Shown: piece by piece, positions 30,805 through 39,598 of the stretch
Layout of the letters: each line of letters opens with the position of its first letter
Position numbering within the stretch: the first letter of the stretch is position 1
Assembly: GCA_963752045.1 (NCBI GenBank)
Contig: CAVVWN010000008.1
Location: 1,178,001-1,242,000, forward strand
Origin: DATKDF01 sp963752045
Lineage (GTDB): Bacteria; Acidobacteriota; Vicinamibacteria; Vicinamibacterales; SCN-69-37
DNA: 64,000 bases
Reading direction: 5' to 3'
The notes under the pieces: generated by a model
The model's input: the letters and a program-made list of their open reading frames with translations, nothing else
Databases searched by the model: none
What the model was told of the DNA's origin: nothing
Program-made: the position numbers and the translations under genes

Positions 30805-32208
30805 GTGAGCGAGAGCCGCTACTCGCCCCGGCTCCGAACCGGCGTCGTCTTCGGCGGAACCGGCACCGCCGGCGCGTATCAGGCCGGTGCGATCGGCGCG
30901 CTCACCGAGGCCGGCATCAAGATCGATGTCGTCGCCGCGCATGGCGCGGGCGTGGCGACCGCGCTCTTTGCGGCCGTCGACGGCGGTGCGCGCCTCCGGG
31001 CCGACGCCGGGCCCTGGCTCGATCCGCGCCTGCGCCTCTCGTTCCGCTGGCGTCCGGCCCTTCGCGTGGCCGGCTACGGCCTGCTCGCGGCTCTGGGCCT
31101 CCTGTTGTCTCCGCTGCTCGTTCTCGTGTTTGCCGCGGGCGTCTACGCAATGAGCTCGCTCGCGGCGCTTGCGAACCTGCCGACGACGGCTGCGCGTCTG
31201 GTTGGGGTCTACGCCGCGTCGATCGAGCTGCTGTTCGACCCGCCCATCCTGCCGACCATTGTGCCCCGCGCGGTCGTGCTCGCCCTGCTGGTCGTGGCGG
31301 CGGTCGTGGGCGTTGCGGCCGCCAGGGCGGTGCAGGCCGAGCGGTCGAGGCGCCGCATGCGCGGAGCGTTCTGGTGGCGGCTGTTCGGGGCTCCGCTCGA
31401 GCCGACGCAGCCGGCGGCACTCCTCGTGGAGGCACTCTGGCAGCACGTCCGCGGGGCGTCGAGCGAGCTTCGGCCGGCTCGGGACGAGGTTGGCCGCCGG
31501 TATGTGGAGCTGCTGGCTGACAATTTCGGCCAGCCGGGGTTCCACGAGGTACTCGTCGCCGTGCATGACCTCGACGCCCGGCGCGACCTGGTCGGGGCCA
31601 TCCTGCCGCCGGCGGCCCGTGAGGCCTTCTCGGGGCGGGAGACGCCCGACGTCTCGCGAGAGTCGGAGGCGGTCGATCTCACCGGGCCGCTGCGCGTCCT
31701 GCTGGCAGACTTCCTCATCGGGGCCCAGCGCCTTCCCGTGGCCACCGCGCCGCACCCGGTGCGCTTTCCGGCCGACAGCTACTGGCGTGGCGATCGTCAC
31801 GTCGTCTGCGACCGGCCAGAGTTGCTGGTCCGGCTCGTTGACGAGCTTGCGGCTATCGGCGTGGAGCAGTTGATTCTCATCAGTCCGGCGCCCGCGCCGG
31901 CCTTGCCGCACGGCCTGCGGCGCCAGCCGGCGGGCCTGCGAGGCCGCATGGGGAACATGGTCCGGTCCATCGAGACGGCCGCCCTGGAGGACGCCGTCCG
32001 GGTCGCCCGGTCGACGATGTCCGGCGTCTTCGTCATCCGGCCGGACCACAATCCCGTGGGCCCGTTCGACTTCGGCGTCGTCTACGACGAAGCGTCCGAT
32101 CGGGAGCGCTCGAGCTCCGAGCTCGTCAAGCAGGGATACGAAGACGCGTACCGGCAGCTCGTCGAGCCGATCGCCGCCGCGCTCGACGAGGAAGCGAGCG
32201 AGCCATGA
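30805..32208 (+). CDS. Patatin-like membrane protein lacking the catalytic serine
   Basis: A 467-residue protein. The N-terminus follows the patatin pattern: a Gly-rich oxyanion loop (VVFGGTGTAGAYQAGAIGAL), then GIKIDVVAAHGAGVATALFA, where patatins have GTSxGA. Here the triplet is H46-G47-A48, so the nucleophile Ser is Gly. The later DG(A/G) motif is also degenerate (YWRGDRHVVCDRP). A hydrophobic insert at about residues 78-178 contains two to four membrane segments. The C-terminus (HNPVGPFDFGVVYDEASDR, then GYEDAYRQLVEP) is still patatin-like. It is best read as a catalytically dead, membrane-anchored paralogue with a possible scaffold or sensing role. GTG 30805 starts 1 nt after greA. Confidence 0.65.
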   Translation: MSESRYSPRLRTGVVFGGTGTAGAYQAGAIGALTEAGIKIDVVAAHGAGVATALFAAVDGGARLRADAGPWLDPRLRLSFRWRPALRVAGYGLLAALGLLLSPLLVLVFAAGVYAMSSLAALANLPTTAARLVGVYAASIELLFDPPILPTIVPRAVVLALLVVAAVVGVAAARAVQAERSRRRMRGAFWWRLFGAPLEPTQPAALLVEALWQHVRGASSELRPARDEVGRRYVELLADNFGQPGFHEVLVAVHDLDARRDLVGAILPPAAREAFSGRETPDVSRESEAVDLTGPLRVLLADFLIGAQRLPVATAPHPVRFPADSYWRGDRHVVCDRPELLVRLVDELAAIGVEQLILISPAPAPALPHGLRRQPAGLRGRMGNMVRSIETAALEDAVRVARSTMSGVFVIRPDHNPVGPFDFGVVYDEASDRERSSSELVKQGYEDAYRQLVEPIAAALDEEASEP

Positions 32209-33398
32209 AGAAGAAGATGAAGGACGACCAGCCGGCGCGCCGGCTCGAGACCGAAGTCATCCACCGCGGGGAAGGGCTCGTCCGAGAGGCCGTCCCCGTC
32301 ACGACGCCCATCTATGCGTCGACGACCTTCGTGTTCGAAGATACGCGGGATTTCGAAGGGTATCTCGACGGCGAGACGGGCAAGTACATCTACTCGCGCT
32401 ATGCCAATCCGACGGTCGAGGCGGCCGAAGCGAAACTCGCCGCCATCGAAGGCGCCGACGCGGCTCTGGTCACGTCGTCGGGCCAGGCGGCGACGAGCAC
32501 CGCGCTTTTCGGGCTGCTCGGCCGGGACGACGAGCTCGTGGTCGGTGCGGCGAGCTACGGCGGCACGCTGCACCTCATCGCGGAGCACCTCCGCCGGTTC
32601 GGTGTCCGGACGCGGCACGCGTCGCTCGACGAGCTCGGTCGGCCGGAGTCGCTTCTGGGACCCGCGACGAGAGTGCTCTGGTGCGAGTCGCCGAGCAACC
32701 CGACGCTCCGGTGCGTGGACCTTGCGCGGATCGCGCGGGCGTGCCGCGCGGCGGGCGTCGTGTCGATCGTAGACAACACGTTTGCGAGCCCGGTCAACCA
32801 GCGTCCGCTGGCCCTGGGTGTGGACCTCGTGATGCACTCCGCCACGAAGTACCTCAACGGCCACAGCGACGTGACGGCCGGCGCGCTCGCCGGTGGCCGG
32901 TCGCTCATCGAGAAACTGGACGCGGCCCGGAAGCTGCTCGGGGGCGTGCTCGACCCGGCCGCCGCCTACGCGCTCTCGCGCGGGATGAAGACGCTTGCGG
33001 TGCGGATGGCGCGACACAACGAGAACGCGCTCGCCGTGGCCGGCTGGCTCGAGCGCTCGGGCAAGGTCAGCCGCGTGTTCTATCCGGGACTGCCGTCGCA
33101 CCCCGATCATGCCGTCGCCAGCAGCCAGATGACCGGCTTCGGCGGCATGGTGTGCTTCGAGGCCCTCGGCGGATTCGCCGGCGCGTGCCGGTTCTACGAT
33201 CGACTGGGCCTCATCGAGCGCGCGGCGAGCCTCGGCGGTGTCGAGAGTCTCTGCAGCCTCCCGGTGCTGACGTCGCAGCGTGGGCTCACCGACGAGCAAC
33301 TGGCGGTGGCCGGCGTGACGAAGGGGATGGTGCGGCTGTCGGTGGGGATCGAGAACGTCGACGACCTGATCGCAGACCTCGACCAGGCGCTCGCCTGA
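32205..33398 (+). CDS. Cys/Met-metabolism PLP enzyme (cystathionine gamma-synthase / gamma-lyase type)
   Basis: A 397-residue fold-type I PLP enzyme. It has TPIYASTTFVFED, YSRYANPTVEAAEAKLAAIE, the aromatic/PLP-phosphate segment GAASYGGTLHLI, the Asp-containing VDNTFASPVNQRPLALG and the Schiff-base lysine in MHSATKYLNGHSDVTAGAL. The C-terminus has SLGGVESL and GMVRLSVGIENVDDL. The family includes cystathionine gamma-synthase, beta/gamma-lyases and O-acetylhomoserine sulfhydrylase; sequence alone does not separate them. It overlaps the patatin-like gene by 4 nt. A second in-frame ATG occurs four codons in. Confidence 0.9.
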   Translation: MKKKMKDDQPARRLETEVIHRGEGLVREAVPVTTPIYASTTFVFEDTRDFEGYLDGETGKYIYSRYANPTVEAAEAKLAAIEGADAALVTSSGQAATSTALFGLLGRDDELVVGAASYGGTLHLIAEHLRRFGVRTRHASLDELGRPESLLGPATRVLWCESPSNPTLRCVDLARIARACRAAGVVSIVDNTFASPVNQRPLALGVDLVMHSATKYLNGHSDVTAGALAGGRSLIEKLDAARKLLGGVLDPAAAYALSRGMKTLAVRMARHNENALAVAGWLERSGKVSRVFYPGLPSHPDHAVASSQMTGFGGMVCFEALGGFAGACRFYDRLGLIERAASLGGVESLCSLPVLTSQRGLTDEQLAVAGVTKGMVRLSVGIENVDDLIADLDQALA

Positions 33399-33423
33399 GG
33401 GCGCCGGCTGGAGGTCGGCCGGT

Positions 33424-34859
33424 TCAGGCGTCGGTCGCCTTGGCCGACACGCGCTTCTCGGCGTGCGGGTCCTTCAGGAAGTCCTCGGCCAGCTCGCCGA
33501 TGCGGCCGGCGATGCCAACGCCCGAGAGGTCGCCGAACTTGCCGCGGAACCGCTCGATGGGCACGACGGCCTTCGCCATGGCGCGATGGCCGCCGGCGTT
33601 GCCGATGTCGCCGAACGTCGCCTTCACGAACTCGCCGGCGTTGCGGGAGTAGCCGAGATTTCGGACGCTCACGATGAGCTGGCCCGCCACGATGCCTGAG
33701 ACGATTGTCCAGCGCACGTCCTCGACCTGCAGCAGGAAGTCCGCGGTGTAGGGGATGAAGTCCTCGCGCGTGGTCTCGCCCACGAACGCCGACAGCACCT
33801 GGATCGAAGCCGGCTCGTCTGCAGCGCCCGCGTCACGTGCTCGAGCCGCTCGAGCGTGATTTCGGCGCCCTCCATCTTGCGAATCAGCGTGGGATCGGCG
33901 AGCGGATAGAGGAACGTGAACGCCTCGAGATCGGACCGGTTCGTCTGCCGGGCGAAGAACAGTGTGTCGGACTTGATGGCATACAGCATGGCCGTCGCCG
34001 TCCGTTCCGAGATGTTGACGTCGACGGCCCGCAGGTGCTCGGTCAGGATCGTGCACGTGGACCCGTAGTCGGCGCGGATGTCCTTGAAGACCGTCGTGTA
34101 GCCCGGCTGCTCCGGGTGGTGGTCCACGACGAGGTCCACTTTGGGCAGCAGGCCCGCGAAGTAGTGCGGCTGCACGTCGACCGTGGCGATGCGATCGTAG
34201 GAGCCGAATTCCTCCGGCGTGACCGGTTCCACGTGGATGTCGAGCAGGTCCGCCATGCGGAGGTTCTCCGGGCGGGTGATGCCGTGGAGCGCGCCGATGA
34301 TGGCGGTGGTGCGCGTGCGGCGCAGGACCGTGCGCAGCGCCAGGCCTGCCGCGAGCGCGTCGGGATCCGGTTCGTTGTGGAGCAGGATGAGCACGCGGTC
34401 GGCATCGGAGAAGTACCGCTGGTACTGCTGGACACGCGCCCGGGTGAGCGACCGGCCGAGCTCGGTGGCGAGCGGCGCCGCCAGCAGGTCGGCCAGTTCG
34501 AGGTGGTTCACCTCCGGGACGACCGAGCGAAGGTCGTCGGTCCGGCGGCGCGACACCCCGCTGTCGACGTGCAGGATGTACAGCAGGCATCCGCCGGCGT
34601 CGCGGATGGCCGTGACCACCCGTTTCAGGCTGCGGCGGCCGTTGTCCTCGACGATGACGCAGGTGTTGGGAGAGACGTCGGCGCGCAGATAGGAATCGAC
34701 ACGCTTGGGGTCGCCCACCGTGGCCGGCACGCCGCTCTCCACCAGGCGGCGGGCGAGGGGCCGGCTTTCGACCAGGAATTCGACGTCGAACGTGCCTGTC
34801 AGGACGCGGTGGAGCGTTCGGATGACCAGCTCGTCCTGGCAGACAGCCAGAGCACGCAC
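33424..34859 (-). pseudogene. DHH-family phosphoesterase with N-terminal TrkA-like domain, frame broken
   Basis: From ATG 34859 one frame encodes a TrkA-N/Rossmann-like domain (about 1-115). It then encodes a DHH phosphoesterase domain with HNEPDPDALAAGLAL and VDLVVDHHPEQPG (the DHH triad). It loses coherence after VTRALQT. Another frame continues with DEPASIQVLSAFVGETTRED and carries the DHHA1 motif GNAGGHRAMAKAV to the stop. Joined, it is about 478 residues. The break is within 33815-33835 and fits one missing base. The architecture resembles NrnA-like oligoribonuclease/pAp phosphatase or cyclic-dinucleotide phosphodiesterase relatives. No premature stop occurs inside the conserved parts. 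Confidence 0.8.
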
Positions 34860-34950
34860 AACCTCCCATTATATGGAAAATCGGTCGCTGGATACTTGCC
34901 CGGTGAGTGGGTCGGCCCCGGTGCAGCGTTCACGCTAAGATACCGGCGTC

Positions 34951-35874
34951 ATGTCCCGTCAACCGGCGGTGGCGCTTGCGGCGGCCGTGCTGCTGGCCGG
35001 AGGCGCGCCCGGCCTCCTGGCGGGCCAGCAGTTCCGAGCCTCGACCGGCGTCGTTCGGCTGCCGGTCATCGTGACCGACAGGGACGGGTCGGTCGTGCGC
35101 GGCCTCGGCCGGGAGAGTTTCGAGGTCTTCGAGAATGGCGAGCGGCAGGAGCTGCAGTTCTTCGCCGAAGGGGACCCGGGCGAGATTCTGCCGCTCCGCC
35201 TCGGCCTGCTGCTCGACACGAGCGGCAGCATGGAGCTCGACCTGCGGGACGCGGCCACCGCCGTCATCAGGTTCATCGACGCCTGCGAGGAAGCGACGGA
35301 TGTGACCTTCGTCGATTTCGACCGCACCGTCCAGCTCGGCCGGTTCGCGCCGCCCAGCTATCCGATGCTCTTCGGCCGCATCCGGTCGCGCAAGCCGGGC
35401 GACATGACGGCCCTCTATGACGCGATTGCGGTGTACCTGCAGGCGGCGGATGGACGCCGGGGCCAGCACGTGCTCATCCTGTACACCGACGGCGGGGACA
35501 CGGCCAGCTCGATCACGCTTTCACGCGTGCAGCAGATGCTGCGCGCGTCCGACGTCCTGGTGTACGCCGTGGGCTACCTCGACAACCAGCCTGGCAGCGC
35601 GCGCGTTCAGCAGCAGATGCAGTTGACGCAGCTCGTCAGGGAAACTGGCGGCCAGGCCTTCTTCCCGTCGTCGGCCGAGTCGCTCGAGGAAGCCTACGGC
35701 CGGATCCTCGAGGAGATCAGCTCACGCTACACGCTCGGTTACGTGCCGGCCGTGCCGCCTGAAGAGGGGTTCCGGCGGGTCGAAGTCAAGCTCGCCGAGG
35801 ACGGCGTTCCACCAGGCGTGAAGATCCGCAGCCGGCCGGGATACTACGTGTATCCGAAGGCGCCCGCCCGATAG
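34951..35874 (+). CDS. VWFA-related Acidobacterial-type exported protein
   Basis: A 307-residue protein with a signal peptide (ALAAAVLLAGGAPGLLAGQQ). An N-terminal VVRLPVIVTDRDGSVVRGL strand region is followed by a von Willebrand A domain whose MIDAS is DTSGSM (about residue 90), with ALYDAI and LYTDGGDTASS completing the metal site. The tail SSRYTLGYVPA and RPGYYVYPKAPAR is characteristic of the TIGR03436-type family expanded in Acidobacteriota. The function is unknown, probably protein-protein contact in the periplasm or at the surface. A TAAGAT box lies about 15 bp upstream of the ATG. Confidence 0.85.
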   Translation: MSRQPAVALAAAVLLAGGAPGLLAGQQFRASTGVVRLPVIVTDRDGSVVRGLGRESFEVFENGERQELQFFAEGDPGEILPLRLGLLLDTSGSMELDLRDAATAVIRFIDACEEATDVTFVDFDRTVQLGRFAPPSYPMLFGRIRSRKPGDMTALYDAIAVYLQAADGRRGQHVLILYTDGGDTASSITLSRVQQMLRASDVLVYAVGYLDNQPGSARVQQQMQLTQLVRETGGQAFFPSSAESLEEAYGRILEEISSRYTLGYVPAVPPEEGFRRVEVKLAEDGVPPGVKIRSRPGYYVYPKAPAR

Positions 35875-35916
35875 CACCGGCGCGTAGTACCATGGGTGGT
35901 TCCGAGTGTGCCGCCC

Positions 35917-37935
35917 ATGCCAGCCGTGAGCGATAGGTTCCATCTCGAAACCGACTTCGAGCTCCGAGGCGATCAGCCAGGCGCGATCGCGCAGCTCACC
36001 GAGGGGCTTGCGCGGGGCGACCGGGCGCAGGTCCTGCTTGGCGTCACCGGTTCAGGCAAGACGTTCACCGTGGCGCGCGTCGTCGCGGGCGTCAACCGCC
36101 CGGCGCTCGTCATGGCGCACAACAAGACGCTCGCCGCCCAGCTCTACCAGGAGTTCCGCCGGTTTTTCCCCGGGAACGCCGTCGAGTTCTTCGTGAGCTA
36201 CTACGACTACTACCAGCCCGAAGCGTACATGCCGGCCTCGGATTCGTACATCGAGAAAGAGGCCATCATCAACGACGAGATCGATCGCCTGCGCCTGTCG
36301 GCGACCCGGTCGCTCTTCGAGCGGCGGGACGTGATCATCGTCGCGAGCGTGTCGTGCATCTATGGCCTGGGCTCGCCCGAGTCGTATTACGGCCTGCAGG
36401 TCGCGTTCGAGCGGGGAGAGCAGATCGCGCGCGAACACATTCTACGGAAGCTCGTGGAGATCCAGTACGAGCGCAATGACGTGGACTTCACGCGAGGCAC
36501 GTTCCGGGTTCGGGGCGACATCGTGGAGGTCTACCCGTCATACGAGGACGTGGGCATTCGCATCGGCCTCTTCGGCGACGAGATCGACGAGATCGTCGCG
36601 TTCGATCCGCTGACGGGGAGGCAGGTCAGGGCGTTCGAGCGGATCACGGTGTTTCCGAAGTCGCACTTCGTGACGCCGCGCGCGCGGACGCTCGAGGCGA
36701 TCGAGTCGATCAAGCTGGAGCTGGCCGGCCGGCTGGCCGAGCTCGAAGGCGCGGGCCGCGTGCTCGAAGCGAGCCGCCTGCATCAGCGCACGATGTTCGA
36801 TCTCGAGATGATCAAGGAGATCGGGTACTGCCACGGGATCGAGAACTACTCCCGCCATCTGTCGGGCCGGGCCGCCGGCGAACCGCCGCCGACGCTGCTC
36901 GATTACCTCCCCGAGGATGCCGTGATCATCGTCGATGAGAGCCACCAGACGGTGCCCCAGATCAGAGGGATGTACCACGGCGACCGGTCCCGGAAGGAAG
37001 TGCTCGTCGAGCACGGTTTCCGGCTGCCGTCGGCCCTCGACAACCGGCCGCTGAACTTCGAGGAGTGGGAAACGCGCGTCGGCCAGGTGATCTTCGTCAG
37101 CGCGACACCCGGGCCCTACGAGCTCCGTCGGACCGGCGGCGCCATTGTCGAGCAGATCATCCGGCCGACCGGTCTGGTGGATCCGGAGATCGACATCCGA
37201 CCGGTTACCGGCCAGATCGACGACCTGCTCGGCGAGATCCGGGCCGTGGCTGCCCGGGGCGAACGGGTGCTCGTGACCACGTTGACCAAACGGATGGCTG
37301 AAGACCTGACGCAGTACTATCAGGAGCTGGGCGTGCGCGTGCGGTACCTCCACTCCGATATCGACACGCTCGAACGGGTGCAGATTCTGCGCGATCTCAG
37401 GCTCGGCACGTTCGACGTGCTCGTCGGCATCAACCTCCTGCGCGAGGGGCTCGACCTGCCCGAGGTCTCGCTCGTGGCGATTCTCGACGCGGACAAGGAG
37501 GGCTTCCTGCGGTCGGCCGGCGCGCTGATCCAGACCATCGGCCGCGCCGCGCGCAACGTCCGCGGGCGCGCCATCCTCTATGCTGACAGCGTGACCGACT
37601 CGATGCGGCAGGCGATCGACGAGACTGGCCGGCGCCGTGAGCTGCAGGAGGCCTATAACACCGCGCACGGGATCACGCCGGCGTCGATCATCAAGAACAT
37701 CGACGACGTGCTGTCGAGCGTGTACGAGCGGGACTACGTGACCGTGGCGCGCGAGCCCGACGAGCGGGACCGCTTCCGCACGCGTGCGGAGCTCGAGGCC
37801 TTCATCGCCGGGCTCGACCGGGAGATGCGCGAGGCGGCCGCGAACCTCGAGTTCGAACGCGCCGCCCGAATCCGCGACCGGATCCGGCGGCTGCGCAGTC
37901 CGGAGCTCGCCACGCCGGAGCCAGGGGAGGAGTAG
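35917..37935 (+). CDS. uvrB: UvrABC system protein B
   Basis: A 672-residue helicase-like damage verifier. It has Walker A GVTGSGKT (42-49), the beta-hairpin YYDYYQPEAYMPASDSYIEK, the DEAD-like VIIVDESHQTVPQ, and helicase motifs VFVSATPGPYE-type (VIFVSATPGPYELRR), LREGLDLPEVSLVAILDAD and QTIGRAARN. A C-terminal UVR motif for UvrC contact is also present (AANLEFERAARIRDRIRRLR). Start ATG 35917 is chosen over GTG 35896 because UvrB homologues begin close to the FxLxxxFEPxGDQPxAI block. Confidence 0.97.
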   Translation: MPAVSDRFHLETDFELRGDQPGAIAQLTEGLARGDRAQVLLGVTGSGKTFTVARVVAGVNRPALVMAHNKTLAAQLYQEFRRFFPGNAVEFFVSYYDYYQPEAYMPASDSYIEKEAIINDEIDRLRLSATRSLFERRDVIIVASVSCIYGLGSPESYYGLQVAFERGEQIAREHILRKLVEIQYERNDVDFTRGTFRVRGDIVEVYPSYEDVGIRIGLFGDEIDEIVAFDPLTGRQVRAFERITVFPKSHFVTPRARTLEAIESIKLELAGRLAELEGAGRVLEASRLHQRTMFDLEMIKEIGYCHGIENYSRHLSGRAAGEPPPTLLDYLPEDAVIIVDESHQTVPQIRGMYHGDRSRKEVLVEHGFRLPSALDNRPLNFEEWETRVGQVIFVSATPGPYELRRTGGAIVEQIIRPTGLVDPEIDIRPVTGQIDDLLGEIRAVAARGERVLVTTLTKRMAEDLTQYYQELGVRVRYLHSDIDTLERVQILRDLRLGTFDVLVGINLLREGLDLPEVSLVAILDADKEGFLRSAGALIQTIGRAARNVRGRAILYADSVTDSMRQAIDETGRRRELQEAYNTAHGITPASIIKNIDDVLSSVYERDYVTVAREPDERDRFRTRAELEAFIAGLDREMREAAANLEFERAARIRDRIRRLRSPELATPEPGEE

Positions 37936-37939
37936 CCGC

Positions 37940-38698
37940 ATGCAATGGCTCCGCGACGCCGTTCACGAGGTGCAGGAGTACATGCTGCTCATGGGCAAGG
38001 TCGGCAGGGGGCTCGTGAGCCGCCCCTTCTATGCCCGGGACGTCATCGAGCAGCTCGACGACCTGGGCCTGGGCTCGCTCACCGTCGTGCTGCTCACCGG
38101 CACGTTCACGGGCATGGTGCTGGCGCTCCAGACCGGCACGACGCTCGATCAGTTCGGAGCCAGGCCGGTCGTGGGCCGGCTCGTCAGCGCGTCGATGGTG
38201 CGCGAGCTGGGACCGGTGCTCACGGCGCTGATGGTCGCGGGCCGCGTGGGATCCGGCATTGCCGCCGAGCTCGGCTCGATGGTCGTGACCGAGCAGATTG
38301 CCGCCCTGCGTTCGCTCGGCACCGACCCGGTGCGCAAGCTCGTCGTGCCCAGGGTCATCGCGGGCACCGTCATGATGCCGGTGCTCACCGTCATCGCCGA
38401 CGCGGTCGGTGTGGCGGGCGGCGCGATCATCTCCAGCTACCAGCTGAAGGTGGCCTCGAGCGTCTACTGGAACAACGTCGTGCTGGGGCTCGAGATTCAG
38501 GATCTCTGGATGGGCCTGGCGAAGCCCGTCGTGCTCGGGTTCGCGGTGATGTCCATCGGCTGTTTCGTTGGCCTTCGGACCACGGGCGGCACGCAGGGCG
38601 TCGGGCGCGCGGCCACGACGGCCGTCGTCAGCGCGTCGGTCGCCGTGCTGGTGGCCGACTTTCTCATCACCAAGCTGATGATCACGCTGTTCTACTGA
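37940..38698 (+). CDS. mlaE: Mla-type ABC transporter permease (MlaE)
   Basis: A 252-residue inner-membrane permease of the phospholipid (Mla/MCE) transport system. It has about five helices. Family motifs are LTGTFTGMVLALQTG, RELGPVLTALMVAGRVGSG and ALRSLGTDPVRKLVVPR. The start MQWLRDAVHE has a strong AGGGGAGG site upstream. It lies 4 nt after uvrB and is followed by the ATPase and MCE genes, so the order E-F-D is complete; mlaB/mlaC are not present here. Confidence 0.93.
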   Translation: MQWLRDAVHEVQEYMLLMGKVGRGLVSRPFYARDVIEQLDDLGLGSLTVVLLTGTFTGMVLALQTGTTLDQFGARPVVGRLVSASMVRELGPVLTALMVAGRVGSGIAAELGSMVVTEQIAALRSLGTDPVRKLVVPRVIAGTVMMPVLTVIADAVGVAGGAIISSYQLKVASSVYWNNVVLGLEIQDLWMGLAKPVVLGFAVMSIGCFVGLRTTGGTQGVGRAATTAVVSASVAVLVADFLITKLMITLFY

Positions 38699-38704
38699 GG
38701 AGAC

Positions 38705-39556
38705 GTGGCGAGCACTGTGTTCCGCGAGCGCGCCGACGAGCAAGGCCCCGCCGAGGGGGCCGTCACGCCGGAGGTCGCGTTCGAGGACGTCTCGCTGGCC
38801 TTCGACGACAAGCTCATTCTCGACCGGATCAGCTTCGAGCTCATGCCCGGCGGGATGCAGATCTTCCTCGGCGCGAGCGGCGCGGGCAAGTCGACCATTC
38901 TGCGCATCATCCTCGGCTTGCTCAGGCCGGATGCCGGCAAGGTCTTCATCAAGGGCCGCCGCGTGGACCAGCTCTCCGAAGCGGACCTGATGAAGGTGCG
39001 CGCCGACCTCGGGATGGTGTTTCAGGAGGGTGGGCTGTTCGATTCGTTCACCGTTCGCGAAAACGTGGGGTACCGGCTGTACGAGGAGACCCGGATGCCG
39101 ATGCCCGAGGTCGATGCCCGGGTGCGGGAAGTGCTGGGTTATGTTGGTCTGGAGGACTACTGGAGCCGGCGGCCGTCGGAGCTGTCGGGCGGCCAGAGGC
39201 GCCGCGTGGCGATTGCGCGCGCGCTCGTGTCGAGGCCGAGCATCCTGCTGTACGACGAGCCGACGACCGGGCTGGATCCCATTACGGCGCTGACCATGGA
39301 CGAGCAGATCATCAAGTTACGCGACCTGGACGGGGTCAGCTCGATCGTGGTCACGCACCAGTTGCGCGATGCGTTCTACATCGCCACGCACGAGGCGGTC
39401 AGACGCGACGGTGAGATTCGATTCGAACCGGCCGAGGGCTCGAGGGCGGATCGGACGACATTCCTGATGCTGAAGCAGGGGCGGGTGGCGTTCGCGGGGA
39501 CGGCCGCCGATCTTCGCCAGTCGGACGATCCGTACCTGAAGGCCTTTCTGTCGTAG
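38705..39556 (+). CDS. mlaF: Mla-type ABC transporter ATPase (MlaF)
   Basis: A 283-residue ABC ATPase. Walker A is GASGAGKST, the Q-loop is VFQEGGLFDSFTVRENV, the signature is LSGGQRRRVAIARAL, Walker B is SILLYDEPTTGLDP, and the H-loop is VVTHQLRD. A 25-residue polar N-terminal lead and an insert after the H-loop (HEAVRRDGEIRFEP) are longer than in E. coli MlaF. Start is GTG 38705. It energises phospholipid movement between membranes with the MlaE and MCE products. Confidence 0.93.
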   Translation: MASTVFRERADEQGPAEGAVTPEVAFEDVSLAFDDKLILDRISFELMPGGMQIFLGASGAGKSTILRIILGLLRPDAGKVFIKGRRVDQLSEADLMKVRADLGMVFQEGGLFDSFTVRENVGYRLYEETRMPMPEVDARVREVLGYVGLEDYWSRRPSELSGGQRRRVAIARALVSRPSILLYDEPTTGLDPITALTMDEQIIKLRDLDGVSSIVVTHQLRDAFYIATHEAVRRDGEIRFEPAEGSRADRTTFLMLKQGRVAFAGTAADLRQSDDPYLKAFLS

Positions 39557-39598
39557 CGGCGACGGATTCCGGATTGCGGGGAACGAAGGAGACGAGGC

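Noticed and set aside
33815..33835. Programmed ribosomal frameshift in the DHH phosphoesterase
   Set aside because: No slippery heptamer or obvious downstream structure, and the family is normally continuous. An indel is the simpler reading.
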